A stretch of 64,000 bases of DNA from Verrucomicrobia subdivision 3 bacterium UBA693 (GTDB lineage Bacteria; Verrucomicrobiota; Verrucomicrobiia; Limisphaerales; UBA8199): positions 1 through 64,000 of the forward strand of contig DBMR01000008.1 in NCBI GenBank assembly GCA_002298785.1, read 5' to 3'. The translations under genes and the position numbers were made by a program. The notes beneath the pieces are model-generated. The model did no database searches. It saw only the letters and a list, made by a program, of their open reading frames with translations, and had not been told where the DNA came from. Of the stretch, positions 18,130-25,969 are shown in pieces; position 1 is the first letter of the stretch; each line of letters begins with the position of its first letter.

Positions 18130-18294
18130 AACGTTACTACTATCTTTGATGTTTGTTCGACTAATTAATTAAGCCGGGTGAGCGTCCAGGCTTTTCAGAA
18201 GCCTAGCCCTTGAAGGCGCCCAAGTAAACCTCAAAAGGGGGAAAAAGCGGCGTTTCTGGCTGGGGAGAGGTCGCCGGCGCCGACCTCGGCAGGG

Positions 18295-18669
18295 TTAGTC
18301 TCCTGAACCTTTGACCGTCAATGGTTTAAGCGCCAAGCACAACCAGCCGCACAGGAAGCTCACCCCGCCCAGGGGGGTAATAGCTCCCAGCCAGCGAGCG
18401 TTCGTGAACGCCAGCAGGTATAAAGAACCGGAGAAAATCAGTATCCCGGCCAGGAAACACCACCACGCGCAGGAGACCGACTGGCTCCGGGTCGCCAACA
18501 CGTAGAGCATGATCGCGTGGATGAAATGGTAAAACACCGCCTTTTCCCAGATGGCGGTCGTGCCGTTGGTGGCCAGGGTCTCTTTCAGGGCATGCGCCCC
18601 AAAAGCACCCAGCGCCACGGCCAGGAGACCGAGAATCGCCGCCGTTCGCACCGCTGTAACCTGATTCAT
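18295..18669 (-). CDS. DUF423 family small membrane protein
   Basis: 124 aa with four hydrophobic segments (about 7-27, 42-60, 66-88 and 95-113). GLLAVALGAFGAHALK, W.KAVFYHFIHA and ITPLGGVSFLCGWL are the family's hallmark blocks (YgdD/TMEM256-like). These inner-membrane proteins are widespread and without an assigned function. It is monocistronic by position, 68 bp after the pyrophosphatase stop on the same strand. Confidence 0.92.
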   Translation of the reverse strand: MNQVTAVRTAAILGLLAVALGAFGAHALKETLATNGTTAIWEKAVFYHFIHAIMLYVLATRSQSVSCAWWCFLAGILIFSGSLYLLAFTNARWLGAITPLGGVSFLCGWLCLALKPLTVKGSGD

Positions 18670-18737
18670 GCGCGGTAATGTAGGCTGGAATCCGCGCCGG
18701 ACAAGTTCGCATCACGGCAGCCCCGCAGGAGAGGACT

Positions 18738-20384
18738 TCAAAGCTGCTGCAGGCAATGCGTCAGGAATGGCAGCAGTTGTTTCTTTCGGGAGACGACGTC
18801 CCGCAGTTCGAAAATGCCTGGTTCGACCTTCGGATAGCTGATCGTATCCAGGAAGTGCTTGTTGGCGGCCACGAGCAGCAAAGAGCTTTGGGTGTTTACG
18901 TCGGTAACCATCAAGGCGGAGAAGGCGTAGTTTCGGGACCGGCGATAATCCGCCAGCGCCTCCTGCAACTCGGTTTTGCGCTTCCAAAACTGGTCGAAAC
19001 CAATCTCCTCGATTTGAGCGACGCTGAAGCGGGTGCCGTCTTCGGAGTATTCCTTGCAGTCGGTGGTGATGGCTTGCGGGGCGGGTTTGAGGGTGAGCAG
19101 CGAACCGGAGGCGAATAGTTTTTCGGTGAATTCCCGGGCGTTGACGCCGGAAACCGATTCCAGTCGGGCAAGCACCTGGGCGTCCCTCGGGGTGGTGGTC
19201 GGCGAAGTCAGATTAAGGGTGTCGGAGACCAAACCCGCCAGCAGGAGACCGGCGAGCGGGGCCGGTAATTCGACCCCGTGCTGGAAAAAGCAATCGGCCA
19301 CAATGGTGCTGGTAGAGCCCACCGGCTCATTCCGAAACAGGATAGGTTGATGGGTCGTGAGCGAACCGATGCGGTGATGGTCGATGATTTCGAGGATCTC
19401 CACCTGGTCGGCACCTTCCACCGCCTGGGATAATTCGTTGTGATCCACCAGGATTAATTTTCGATCCACTTTCTTCAAGAAATCGCTCTTCGACAGGATG
19501 CCGGTGGTTCGGCCTTCCGGGTCAAGGACGGGGAACGCGAGAAAGCCGGAGGCTGTGGCCCGGTTCAGGATCGAGGCTAGCGGCGCCTCGGCCTCCAGAG
19601 TCAGAAAATCTTCATCGAGGACGTGGCGCACCGAGACCGCCGCGCGACACAACGCCGCGGTGGTGGCGGTGTCGTGCGGTGAACTGATCAAGCTCACGCC
19701 GCGTTGCCGGGCGGCCTCGAGGGTTTTGGGTTCCACCGGGTGTCCGCCCGTGACGATCATGGCTTTGGCCCCTTCCCGGATGGCCAGGTTTTGGATATCC
19801 CACCGATCGCCCACCACTACAGCCAGCTTCTCTTTAGGATAAAGTTCGAGCCGTTGCGCAAAGGACTCGAGGCTCATGGCGCCGATCATCAGGATGAGAT
19901 CCTCCTCCGGCCCCTGTTCGCTGCCCACCAGCAGGCGCCCCTCGAGGGTGTCGGCCAGGGTTTTCAGCGAGGCCAGCAGTCGGCGCGAGTCAAAAAGGCG
20001 GTTCGCCGCCGGAAACAGAAATTTGCTGAGCTTAAACAGGGACAACAACCCGCGGCATTTCCCGCCTTCTTCGAGCACAGGCAGAATTCGCAGGTTATGT
20101 TCGTCCATCAGACCCAAGGCTTCAGCGGCTGTGGCGGAAGGTTTGACGCTTAGCACCTGGCGCTGCATTACGTCGTAAACCTTGGGTGAGACATCGGCGA
20201 CAAACCGTGGCGCCGGCAGTCCGAATCGGTTCAGCACAAAATCGATCCGTTCATTCGTATCCCCGCAGCGGGCCGCCACCGCCTCCGGCATCCCGGTGCG
20301 CCGCTTAAACTCTGCGTAGCCGATCGCCGAACAAATCGCGTCGGTATCCGGATTCCGATGCCCAATCACCAAGACTTCGCTCAT
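18738..20384 (-). CDS. Family II (DHH) manganese-dependent pyrophosphatase with CBS and DRTGG domains
   Basis: 548 aa. It hydrolyses inorganic pyrophosphate in the cytosol. The DHH domain is split: GHRNPDTDAICSA at 8-20 supplies the first metal ligands, and VDHNE (313-317) and IDHHRIG (334-340) the rest. Between them lie CBS 1 (about 70-125), a DRTGG domain (about 140-245) and CBS 2 (about 250-308). The DHHA2 substrate-closing domain is at about 420-548. This arrangement is the regulatory form of family II PPases, in which the CBS pair binds adenine nucleotides (AMP/ADP inhibit, ATP or diadenosine polyphosphates activate). All metal ligands look intact. It may be functionally linked to the possible PPi-using carboxykinase at 8970-12371. 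Confidence 0.94.
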   Translation of the reverse strand: MSEVLVIGHRNPDTDAICSAIGYAEFKRRTGMPEAVAARCGDTNERIDFVLNRFGLPAPRFVADVSPKVYDVMQRQVLSVKPSATAAEALGLMDEHNLRILPVLEEGGKCRGLLSLFKLSKFLFPAANRLFDSRRLLASLKTLADTLEGRLLVGSEQGPEEDLILMIGAMSLESFAQRLELYPKEKLAVVVGDRWDIQNLAIREGAKAMIVTGGHPVEPKTLEAARQRGVSLISSPHDTATTAALCRAAVSVRHVLDEDFLTLEAEAPLASILNRATASGFLAFPVLDPEGRTTGILSKSDFLKKVDRKLILVDHNELSQAVEGADQVEILEIIDHHRIGSLTTHQPILFRNEPVGSTSTIVADCFFQHGVELPAPLAGLLLAGLVSDTLNLTSPTTTPRDAQVLARLESVSGVNAREFTEKLFASGSLLTLKPAPQAITTDCKEYSEDGTRFSVAQIEEIGFDQFWKRKTELQEALADYRRSRNYAFSALMVTDVNTQSSLLLVAANKHFLDTISYPKVEPGIFELRDVVSRKKQLLPFLTHCLQQL

Positions 20385-21029
20385 GGTAGCTGTCTAAAAG
20401 GTTTCTAATCGAGTGCTTTAGATAAACCAAAGGCTGCGGCAGCGCGAGGAAAAAGCCCCCGTGATCGAAAACCACTCAGCGCACACGCCAAACGCGTGAA
20501 ATTCACACCTGCATGCGTGAAGCTCATGCCTATTGGGGGCGGGCAATTGGCTGTGGTGACTGTAGTCCAGGCATTTACAGCGTGGCACCACGGATGCTTT
20601 CGATAATGAAAGTGAGGATTTATGGTATGAGAAGCTGGGAAGTGATTACGATAGCGTTAACGAAATGAATTCTTGGCAAGAAGCGGGAGATTTTGGCCTG
20701 ATTTTGACCATAAATCCCCATCTGGAGCCTAGTGCAGGGTGGGGGCAAGGTTGGGATCTCATGACTGCGGGAAGAAGCTCGGTGGAGGGTGGCAGATAAG
20801 TTTGAACACGGTAGCTGGGAGGTGTCTCCAATATCGGCGGCTGCCGGAAGGCGGCCTGGTGTAAGTTGAGACGTGGCCGGCCTTGGGCTGGAGCTAAGTT
20901 TTTCTGTGCGTGCAGACGCACAGTTCCTGCTTGGATCGCTATCGGGCAAATTCTTCCCGGCGGTGCTGGAATATGGAATTGCTTTAGTCAAAATAAAACA
21001 TATTCTGTCCGACTCATCTGCGTTAAACG
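20385..21029. other. Long intergenic region, likely promoter region of the SPFH operon
   Basis: 645 bp between divergent genes. No credible gene: short frames on both strands (up to about 120 codons) have no start context or recognisable content. Visible elements are a pair of GCGTGAA half-sites 21 bp apart (20494-20500 and 20515-20521), a GG-N10-GC sequence resembling a sigma-54 promoter (20583-20598) and a sigma-70-like promoter at 20979-21006. Confidence 0.5.
20979..21006 (+). promoter_or_regulatory. Candidate promoter of the SPFH/ABC operon
   Basis: TTGCTT (20979-20984), a 16-bp AT-rich spacer, then TATTCT (21001-21006), 23 bp before the ATG at 21030. The local AT content stands out from the GC-rich surroundings. 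Confidence 0.4.
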
Positions 21030-21992
21030 ATGCGACAATTTTTGACCATTGGCGCTAATGCGTTCATGGAGCTGGTAAGGCAGCCGGTGTTCCTGCTGCT
21101 GATGACCAGCTCGGCGATCTTTACGGTGTTCCTGGCGACGCCGTATTACTTCGCATTTGGAGATGAGCCGAAGCTGGTGAAGAACAGCACGCTGGCGGTG
21201 ATGCTCCTGACCGGAATGCTGGGAGCGGTGCTGGGAGCTTCGGCGAGCCTGGCGCGCGAAATCCGGGCCGGCACCGCGCTGGCGGTGCTTTCGAAGCCGG
21301 TCGGCCGGACACAATTCCTGCTGGCGAAATACGCAGGGGTCGCCGCCGCTATTACGGTGATGGCGTATGTGAATCTCGCGGCCTGCCTGCTGGCCAGCCG
21401 CATGGCTTTCGATGCCTATGGGTCCACCGACAAATTCGCGCTGGGGCTGTTCATCCTGGGGATGCTCGTTGCTTACGGGCTGGGAGGGTTCAGCAATTTC
21501 TTTCTGCGCCGGCCGTTTGTTTCGGACACCTTGTTTTGCCTGGTGATCCTGGTGACGGTAGCGTTTATCGGCATCAATTTCTTTAACAAAGATGGCCAGT
21601 CGCAAGCGTTCGGGACGGGCGTGGATTGGCGGATGGTGCCGGCGGGAATCCTGGTTCTGTTTGCCTTGTGGATCCTGGCCGGCCTGGCCCTGGCCTGTTC
21701 GACCCGGCTCGACATGATCCCCACGCTGACGGTGTGCTCGGCCTTCTTCATTTTAGGCACGATGTCCGATTACGTTTTTGGCCGTCCGGCGCAGAGCGGA
21801 TCGTGGTGGGCGACGGTCCTCTATGCCGTGATGCCGAACTGGCAGCTATTCTGGCTGGCGGACGCCCTGGAAACGGGGAAGACGACCTTTCACTGGGATT
21901 ACGTGGTGAAAGCGCTGGGTTATGTGGTGGCTTACGTGGGCGCGGCGCTGGCGGTGGCCGTGGCGTTGTTCGAAGAGCGCGAGTTGAGTTAA
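21030..21992 (+). CDS. ABC-2 type transporter permease (first of two in the operon)
   Basis: 320 aa integral membrane protein with about seven hydrophobic segments. The first block IGANAFMELVRQPVFLLLM, the early segment MLLTGMLGAVLGASASLAREIRAGTALAVLSKPVGR and the KPVGR/AKY pattern match ABC-2 permeases of the gliding/ABC export type (GldF/NosY-like). Its ATPase partner is most probably the one encoded later in the same run (28106-29314). The gene opens an eight-gene cluster; the next ORF starts 13 bp after its stop. The substrate is unknown. Confidence 0.85.
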   Translation: MRQFLTIGANAFMELVRQPVFLLLMTSSAIFTVFLATPYYFAFGDEPKLVKNSTLAVMLLTGMLGAVLGASASLAREIRAGTALAVLSKPVGRTQFLLAKYAGVAAAITVMAYVNLAACLLASRMAFDAYGSTDKFALGLFILGMLVAYGLGGFSNFFLRRPFVSDTLFCLVILVTVAFIGINFFNKDGQSQAFGTGVDWRMVPAGILVLFALWILAGLALACSTRLDMIPTLTVCSAFFILGTMSDYVFGRPAQSGSWWATVLYAVMPNWQLFWLADALETGKTTFHWDYVVKALGYVVAYVGAALAVAVALFEERELS

Positions 21993-22005
21993 ACCGGAAA
22001 TTTTC

Positions 22006-23889
22006 ATGGAACGAAACGTACAAAAGAACGGACTGATCAACCTGCTGACCTTGCTGACGGCCGCGGTGGCAGCCTTGGCGGTGGCGCGACAGGGCAATTC
22101 CCTCTCGGGCCAGGTGAGCGTGCTCTTTCTCGGCATCAGCATGCTGGTAGCGGCGGTGAGTTGGTTTCAGATGCGCCTCGAGGAGGCCGAGCGGCTCGAG
22201 AAGCTTGAATTTGAGGAATTGGCCAAGAGCCGGGGTGGTTCGGGGCTGTTCGAGAACAAGGAAGCGGAGCTGTTCCCGGCCCAACGGTCGCGGGAACAGT
22301 TCGAGCGTTATTTCGTGCCGGTTTTCACCGTCCTGCTAGGGGTGCTGCAAGCGGGAGGCGCGTACCTGCTCTGGCGCTGGATCTCGCAACTGACCACGCA
22401 ATCCAAGCCGCTGAGCCAGCCCACCATGACGCTGGCGATGTTCGCGCTGTTCTCGCTGATTTTGTTCATGATGGGGCGGTTCTCGGGGGCGGTGGCCAGG
22501 TTGGAGAAGCAGCGCCTGCTGCGGCCGGGAGCGGGTTACCTGCTGCTGGGCGCTTACGTGTGCTTTGCCGTGACCCTCGCCATTGTGGGTGTGCAGGCGG
22601 GTTTCCCAAAAGCGGATCTGTATGTCGCCTATATCTTCTGCGGCCTGCTGGCCCTGGTCGCCGTCGAGACGCTGATTCAACTCCTCCTCGAAATCTATCG
22701 GCCCCGCGTCAAAGGCAAAGTCGAGCGCCCGCTGTACGAAAGCCGTCTGGTGGGTTTACTGGGACAACCTGAGGGGTTGGTCACGACCGCCGCACAGGCC
22801 CTGGATTACCAATTTGGGTTCAAGGTGTCGGAGACATGGTTCTACCGGTTCTTCGAGCGGGCCCTGGGCTGGCTGGTGCTGCTGCAACTGGGCGCTTTGC
22901 TGCTGTCGACGTGCGTGGTTTTCATCGATGCGGGCGAGCAAGGTTTGCTGGAGCACAATGGCAAAACGGTGGAGGGCAAATCCCTGTTGGGCCCCGGCGC
23001 CCATCTGAAATGGCCTTACCCCATTGATATCGTCTACCGGTATCGCACGGAGCAAATCCAGACCTTCAACGTCGGCTTCAGTCCTGATCCCGAGAAGGAG
23101 AAGGAAAAAGTGGTGCTCTGGACGGTGGCGCACACGAAAGAAGAGAATTTCCTGGTGGCCAACCGGGACCTGGCTTCATTGAGCAAGCCGGATGCGGCCG
23201 GGAACAAGCGCACGCCCCCGGTCAGCTTGCTGACGGTGAGCATCCCGGTGCAATACCAGATTACGAATCTGATGGCCTGGGCTTATCGTAACGAGGACGC
23301 CGGATCGCTGTTGCAGGGCATGGCTTCCCGTGAAGTGGTCCGGTTCTTGGCGGGCGTGGATCTGAACAACCTGATGTCACAAGGTCGGTTGCAGGCGTCT
23401 GACACGCTCCGGGAACGCATCCAGCAGGCGGCGGACGAACGCGGCATGGGTGCGAAAATCGTCTCGGTAGGTCTGCAGGATTTGCATCCGCCGGTGAAAG
23501 TGGCGCCGGATTATCAAAAGGTCATCAGTGCGGCGCAGACGCGGCAGGCCAAAGTGCTGGCGGCGCAGGCCGACGGCATTCGCACCAACGCGCTGGCGGA
23601 GGCGCAAGCGGCCACGGTGGTGAACCGCGCGACGGCTGAGAGCACGGCCGGCAAGATCGAAGCCGTGGCTCGTGCTGCGTTGTTCACCAATCAGATCCCG
23701 GCGTTCGCGGCCGCGCCCGCGGTTTACGCGCAACGCGAATACCTTCGCACCTTCGCCCGCTCGACCGCCGGCGCCCGCAAATACATCCTGCTCACCAGCA
23801 ATACCCAGGACGTCATCACGTTCGATTTACAGGACAAGATCCGCGAAGACCTGCTCAACAGCCTGAGCGTTCCCGCGCCCAAGAAATAG
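22006..23889 (+). CDS. Polytopic SPFH-domain (HflK/prohibitin-like) membrane protein
   Basis: 627 aa. Unlike ordinary HflK, it has a long N-terminal membrane region with about six hydrophobic segments (11-28, 36-54, 103-123, 142-158, 177-198, 207-228). Then comes RPLYESRLVGLLGQPEG...LDYQFGFKVSETWFYRF (241-282), a last TM (286-306) and an SPFH domain (about 307-560) starting with DAGEQGLLEHNGK. The C-terminal helix has the Ala/Gln-rich coiled coil usual for stomatin/prohibitin proteins (AKVLAAQADGIRTNALAEAQA). Such proteins form large rings or microdomain scaffolds that control membrane proteases and transporters. It is 13 bp after the ABC permease and 19 bp before the next SPFH gene. Confidence 0.87.
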   Translation: MERNVQKNGLINLLTLLTAAVAALAVARQGNSLSGQVSVLFLGISMLVAAVSWFQMRLEEAERLEKLEFEELAKSRGGSGLFENKEAELFPAQRSREQFERYFVPVFTVLLGVLQAGGAYLLWRWISQLTTQSKPLSQPTMTLAMFALFSLILFMMGRFSGAVARLEKQRLLRPGAGYLLLGAYVCFAVTLAIVGVQAGFPKADLYVAYIFCGLLALVAVETLIQLLLEIYRPRVKGKVERPLYESRLVGLLGQPEGLVTTAAQALDYQFGFKVSETWFYRFFERALGWLVLLQLGALLLSTCVVFIDAGEQGLLEHNGKTVEGKSLLGPGAHLKWPYPIDIVYRYRTEQIQTFNVGFSPDPEKEKEKVVLWTVAHTKEENFLVANRDLASLSKPDAAGNKRTPPVSLLTVSIPVQYQITNLMAWAYRNEDAGSLLQGMASREVVRFLAGVDLNNLMSQGRLQASDTLRERIQQAADERGMGAKIVSVGLQDLHPPVKVAPDYQKVISAAQTRQAKVLAAQADGIRTNALAEAQAATVVNRATAESTAGKIEAVARAALFTNQIPAFAAAPAVYAQREYLRTFARSTAGARKYILLTSNTQDVITFDLQDKIREDLLNSLSVPAPKK

Positions 23890-23908
23890 CCCCGAATACT
23901 TTACCCAC

Positions 23909-24817
23909 ATGAAACAAAATCCATTGACCCTAATCATCGGCCTGGTGCTGATACTCATTTTCGGATTGCTCCTGTTTGTGTTCCAGGTGCGGCAATCCGA
24001 AGTCGTGGTGGTGACCACGTTTGGCAATCCCACCCGGGACATCAAAGAGCCGACATGGTATGTGAAATGGCCATGGCCGATCCAAAAGGTGCATCGGTTT
24101 GACCAGCGTGTGCAGAATTTCGAGGACAAGTTCACCGAGGGTTTGACCGCCGACAGCTTTAATCTGCTCGCCTCGGTCTATGTTGGATGGAAGATCACCG
24201 AACCCAAGGCGTTTTTTCCGAAATTCGCCGGCACGGCTGATCCGATCAATGAAGCGGAACGGGTGCTCGAGCGCTTGCTGGGCAACGCCAAGAGCGCGGT
24301 GATCGGCAAACATCCGCTGGCCGATTTCCTCAGCACGAGCGGTGAGAACAAATTCGTGGAGATCGAGAAGGAAATCCTCGCCACCATCCAGAGCCAGGTC
24401 CAGGCGAACAATTACGGACTGGAAGTCGAATTCCTCGGAATCAAAAAGCTGGGCCTGCCCGAGAGCGTGACGCAATCGGTCTTCGAGCGCATGACCTCGG
24501 AGCGCCAGGTCTTGATCAGCAAGTCGCAATATGAAGGCGAGGCCGAAGCGCAGAAGATTCGGTCCGAAGCGGATCGCAAGGCGTCCGAGCTGATGGCCAA
24601 CGCGGAAGGCCAGGCCACGCAGATCCGGGGCAAAGGCGAAGCTGAAGCCGCCCGTTCGCTGACCGTGTTTCAGCAGAACCCGGAGCTGGCTAATTTCATT
24701 TTCCGCCTCACGGCCCTCGAGGGCTCGCTGAAGGAACGCACGATCCTGATTTTCGATCAGCACACTCCGCCGTTTGATCTGTTCCGGGGCGTGTCCACCA
24801 ACCTGCTGCACCAATAG
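23909..24817 (+). CDS. HflC-like SPFH protein
   Basis: 302 aa. One N-terminal TM (about 7-25) is followed by the SPFH domain, with VRQSEVVVVTTFGNPTRDIKEPTWYVKWPWPIQKVHRFDQR as the characteristic opening, and then a charged coiled coil (SQYEGEAEAQKIRSEADRKASELMANAEGQA). Length and order match HflC, which with HflK forms a cage around FtsH in Proteobacteria. In this cluster no FtsH gene is visible. It stands between two HflK-type genes with gaps of 19 and 4 bp, so co-translation and a hetero-oligomer are likely. Confidence 0.9.
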   Translation: MKQNPLTLIIGLVLILIFGLLLFVFQVRQSEVVVVTTFGNPTRDIKEPTWYVKWPWPIQKVHRFDQRVQNFEDKFTEGLTADSFNLLASVYVGWKITEPKAFFPKFAGTADPINEAERVLERLLGNAKSAVIGKHPLADFLSTSGENKFVEIEKEILATIQSQVQANNYGLEVEFLGIKKLGLPESVTQSVFERMTSERQVLISKSQYEGEAEAQKIRSEADRKASELMANAEGQATQIRGKGEAEAARSLTVFQQNPELANFIFRLTALEGSLKERTILIFDQHTPPFDLFRGVSTNLLHQ

Positions 24818-24821
24818 CATC

Positions 24822-25937
24822 ATGAGCGATCCGCACCCTCATCCGCATCCTGAGCCGCGGGAGCCGCAGCGCCCGGACCCGGCGCCGGTGGTGGAATCCG
24901 CCTCCATGGACGCCGGCGCGCAGGCGCTGGCCGAAGCGCTGCGCAGCAGTTTCGTCATCGTCAAAATCGTGATGGTGGTGCTGCTGTTTGTCTTCCTCGG
25001 TTCCGGTTTCTTTACGGTGGGTCCGCAGGAACGGGCGATTATTCTGCGTCTGGGCAAGCCGGTTGGCGAAGGGGAGAAAGCGCTGCGCGGTCCCGGTTTG
25101 CAGTGGTCCTTTCCCTACCCGATCGACGAGTACGTAAAGATCTCGATCAGTGGCATTCAAAAAGTGACCTCGAGCGTGGGTTGGTACGCCACCACTCCGG
25201 AGATGGAACTGGCCGGCACCGAGCCACCTGCCGGAGTTTCGCTGAACCCGATGATCGACGGTTACCTCCTCACTGCGGACGGCAACATTGCCCATGCCCG
25301 CGCGACTCTGACCTATCATATTCATGATCCGGTCCGGTACGTGTTCGGGTTCCTGAACGCTTCGAATGCGATTCAGAGTGCGGTGGACAACGCGCTGCTC
25401 GCCGCCGCCGCCAGGTATCGAGTGGATGATATTCTCACGCGCGACGTCATCGGCTTCAATGAAGCGGTGCGGCGCCGGGCCACGGAGCTGATCAATCAGC
25501 AAAACCTGGGGGTGACGGTCGAGCAATGCTCGGTGCAGAGCATCCCGCCGCGGCAGCTCAAGGAGGCCTTTGCCAACGTCTTGAGGGCCGAGGTGAATCG
25601 CAGCCGCGTACTCAACGAGGCGCGCAGCTATGAAAACCAGGTGCTCAGCAAAGCCAGTGCGGATGCGCAGTCGCGGCTGAACACCGCTGAATCCGACCGC
25701 GCGCGGTTGGTCAATGACGTGGCGGCCCAGGCGGAGCGGTTCCGCGAGCTGCTGCCGCAATACCGGCAGAACCCGGAACTTTTCGTGCAGCAACGGCTGA
25801 GCGAAACGCTCGCGCGCTCGCTGACCAACGTCCAGGACAAAATCTTCCTGACTGAAAACGGCGATGGCAGGCCAAAAGAACTGCGGCTGCTGCTGAATCG
25901 TGAGCCGCCCAAAGTACGCGCCGAAGAAAACAAATAA
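24822..25937 (+). CDS. HflK-like SPFH protein with His/Pro-rich N-terminus
   Basis: 371 aa from the ATG at 24822, 4 bp after the HflC-like stop. The N-terminus has a short alternating His-Pro run (PHPHPHPEP) and a Pro-rich tail in the cytosol. A TM at about 44-64 is followed by an SPFH domain starting VGPQERAIILRLGKPVGEGEKALRGPG, and the helical C-terminus has NRSRVLNEARSYENQVLSKASADAQ. HflK proteins likewise have a Pro/Gly-rich cytosolic leader. The third SPFH protein of the cluster; the next gene, a metal ATPase with a His-rich leader, begins 32 bp on. Confidence 0.9.
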   Translation: MSDPHPHPHPEPREPQRPDPAPVVESASMDAGAQALAEALRSSFVIVKIVMVVLLFVFLGSGFFTVGPQERAIILRLGKPVGEGEKALRGPGLQWSFPYPIDEYVKISISGIQKVTSSVGWYATTPEMELAGTEPPAGVSLNPMIDGYLLTADGNIAHARATLTYHIHDPVRYVFGFLNASNAIQSAVDNALLAAAARYRVDDILTRDVIGFNEAVRRRATELINQQNLGVTVEQCSVQSIPPRQLKEAFANVLRAEVNRSRVLNEARSYENQVLSKASADAQSRLNTAESDRARLVNDVAAQAERFRELLPQYRQNPELFVQQRLSETLARSLTNVQDKIFLTENGDGRPKELRLLLNREPPKVRAEENK

Positions 25938-25969
25938 TCCGGGGGACAGAGATCCCGGCTGAAAGAAAC

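Noticed and set aside
22006..25937. Reading the SPFH genes as a standard hflKC locus
   Set aside because: There are three genes rather than two, no hflX, miaA or ftsH neighbour, and one protein has an extra polytopic N-terminal region.
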